Part shown: piece by piece, positions 63,913 to 64,000 of the stretch
Layout of the letters: every line of letters starts with the position of its first letter
Position numbering within the stretch: the first letter of the stretch is position 1
Assembly: GCF_900111445.1 (NCBI RefSeq)
Contig: NZ_FOHE01000002.1
Coordinates: 248,001-312,000 of the forward strand
Origin: Oceanobacillus limi
GTDB lineage: Bacteria; Bacillota; Bacilli; Bacillales; Amphibacillaceae
Length of the DNA stretch: 64,000 bases
Direction of reading: 5' to 3'
The notes under the pieces: generated by a model
What the model was told of the DNA's origin: nothing
The model's database searches: none
Seen by the model: only the letters and a program-made list of their open reading frames with translations
Position numbers and translations under genes: made by a program

Positions 63913-64000
63913 ATTCTCATCTCCACTTCGCATTATAATTGGTGTAAAATTATGAATTTACTCTATCTCTATTTTTAAATATTTTTTTATACTTGTCCAA

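Overview
The window is an AT-rich, densely packed chromosomal segment from an endospore-forming member of the Bacillaceae. Family resemblance and gene order suggest something in the Oceanobacillus/Virgibacillus/Gracilibacillus neighbourhood, but this is inferred from recognition and no database was searched. The order follows the Bacillus subtilis chromosome from the yph genes (der) to the yqj genes (yqjH-yqjC), with local losses, insertions and replacements. Most genes lie on the minus strand. No rRNA, tRNA, phage, transposase or CRISPR array was seen.

Layout. 1-8.7 kb: start of der, a YIEGIA membrane protein with its capping subunit, seaA, rpsA-cmk, the PilZ flagellar brake motI, the germination pair sleB-ypeB and the protease prsW. 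8.9-14.2 kb: asparaginase, bacillithiol-disulfide reductase ypdA, glutamate dehydrogenase gudB with a perfect-consensus cre site upstream, mecB and ypbG. 15-18.5 kb: the ypbB-recQ-ypbD operon ending in a YpbE-position protein without LysM. 18.6-20.2 kb: ferredoxin, then a cobalamin riboswitch controlling a DUF4430 lipoprotein and an ECF substrate-binding component. 20.2-31.5 kb: resABC, resDE, rluB, dacB-spmA-spmB and scpA-scpB. 31.6-40.6 kb: a YjcZ-type sporulation peptide, ribT, an M50-like membrane peptidase, ppiB, lysA, a shortened spoVA operon (AA-AB-AF only), and dacF-spoIIAA-spoIIAB-sigF. 41.6-49.6 kb: nucleoside catabolism (deoB-punA-pdp), xerD, yqzK, fur, spoIIM, endonuclease Q and nudF. 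49.8-58.5 kb: oxidoreductases, an MBL-fold hydrolase, gdpD, namA, rnz, aldehyde dehydrogenase and DNA polymerase IV. 58.7-64 kb: an M20 peptidase and a propionyl-CoA/methylmalonyl-CoA module.

How the genes work together. Sporulation and germination dominate: forespore sigma-factor control, spore envelope and core maturation, cortex lysis and DPA handling. Respiratory control comes from ResD/ResE with cytochrome c assembly by ResABC. A second theme is vitamin B12. The riboswitch-controlled uptake pair at 18.9-20.2 kb could supply the cofactor used by the split methylmalonyl-CoA mutase at 61-64 kb, whose B12-binding domain is fused to methylmalonyl-CoA epimerase.

The most unusual structure is a pair of non-coding, modular elements in opposite orientation, at about 14.37-14.82 kb and 40.75-41.42 kb. 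Both are bounded by inverted repeats with the core TAATGCGAC. Both are built on the same 192-bp repeating unit, which contains two long imperfect hairpins. They look like a miniature inverted-repeat element whose internal unit number varies between copies.
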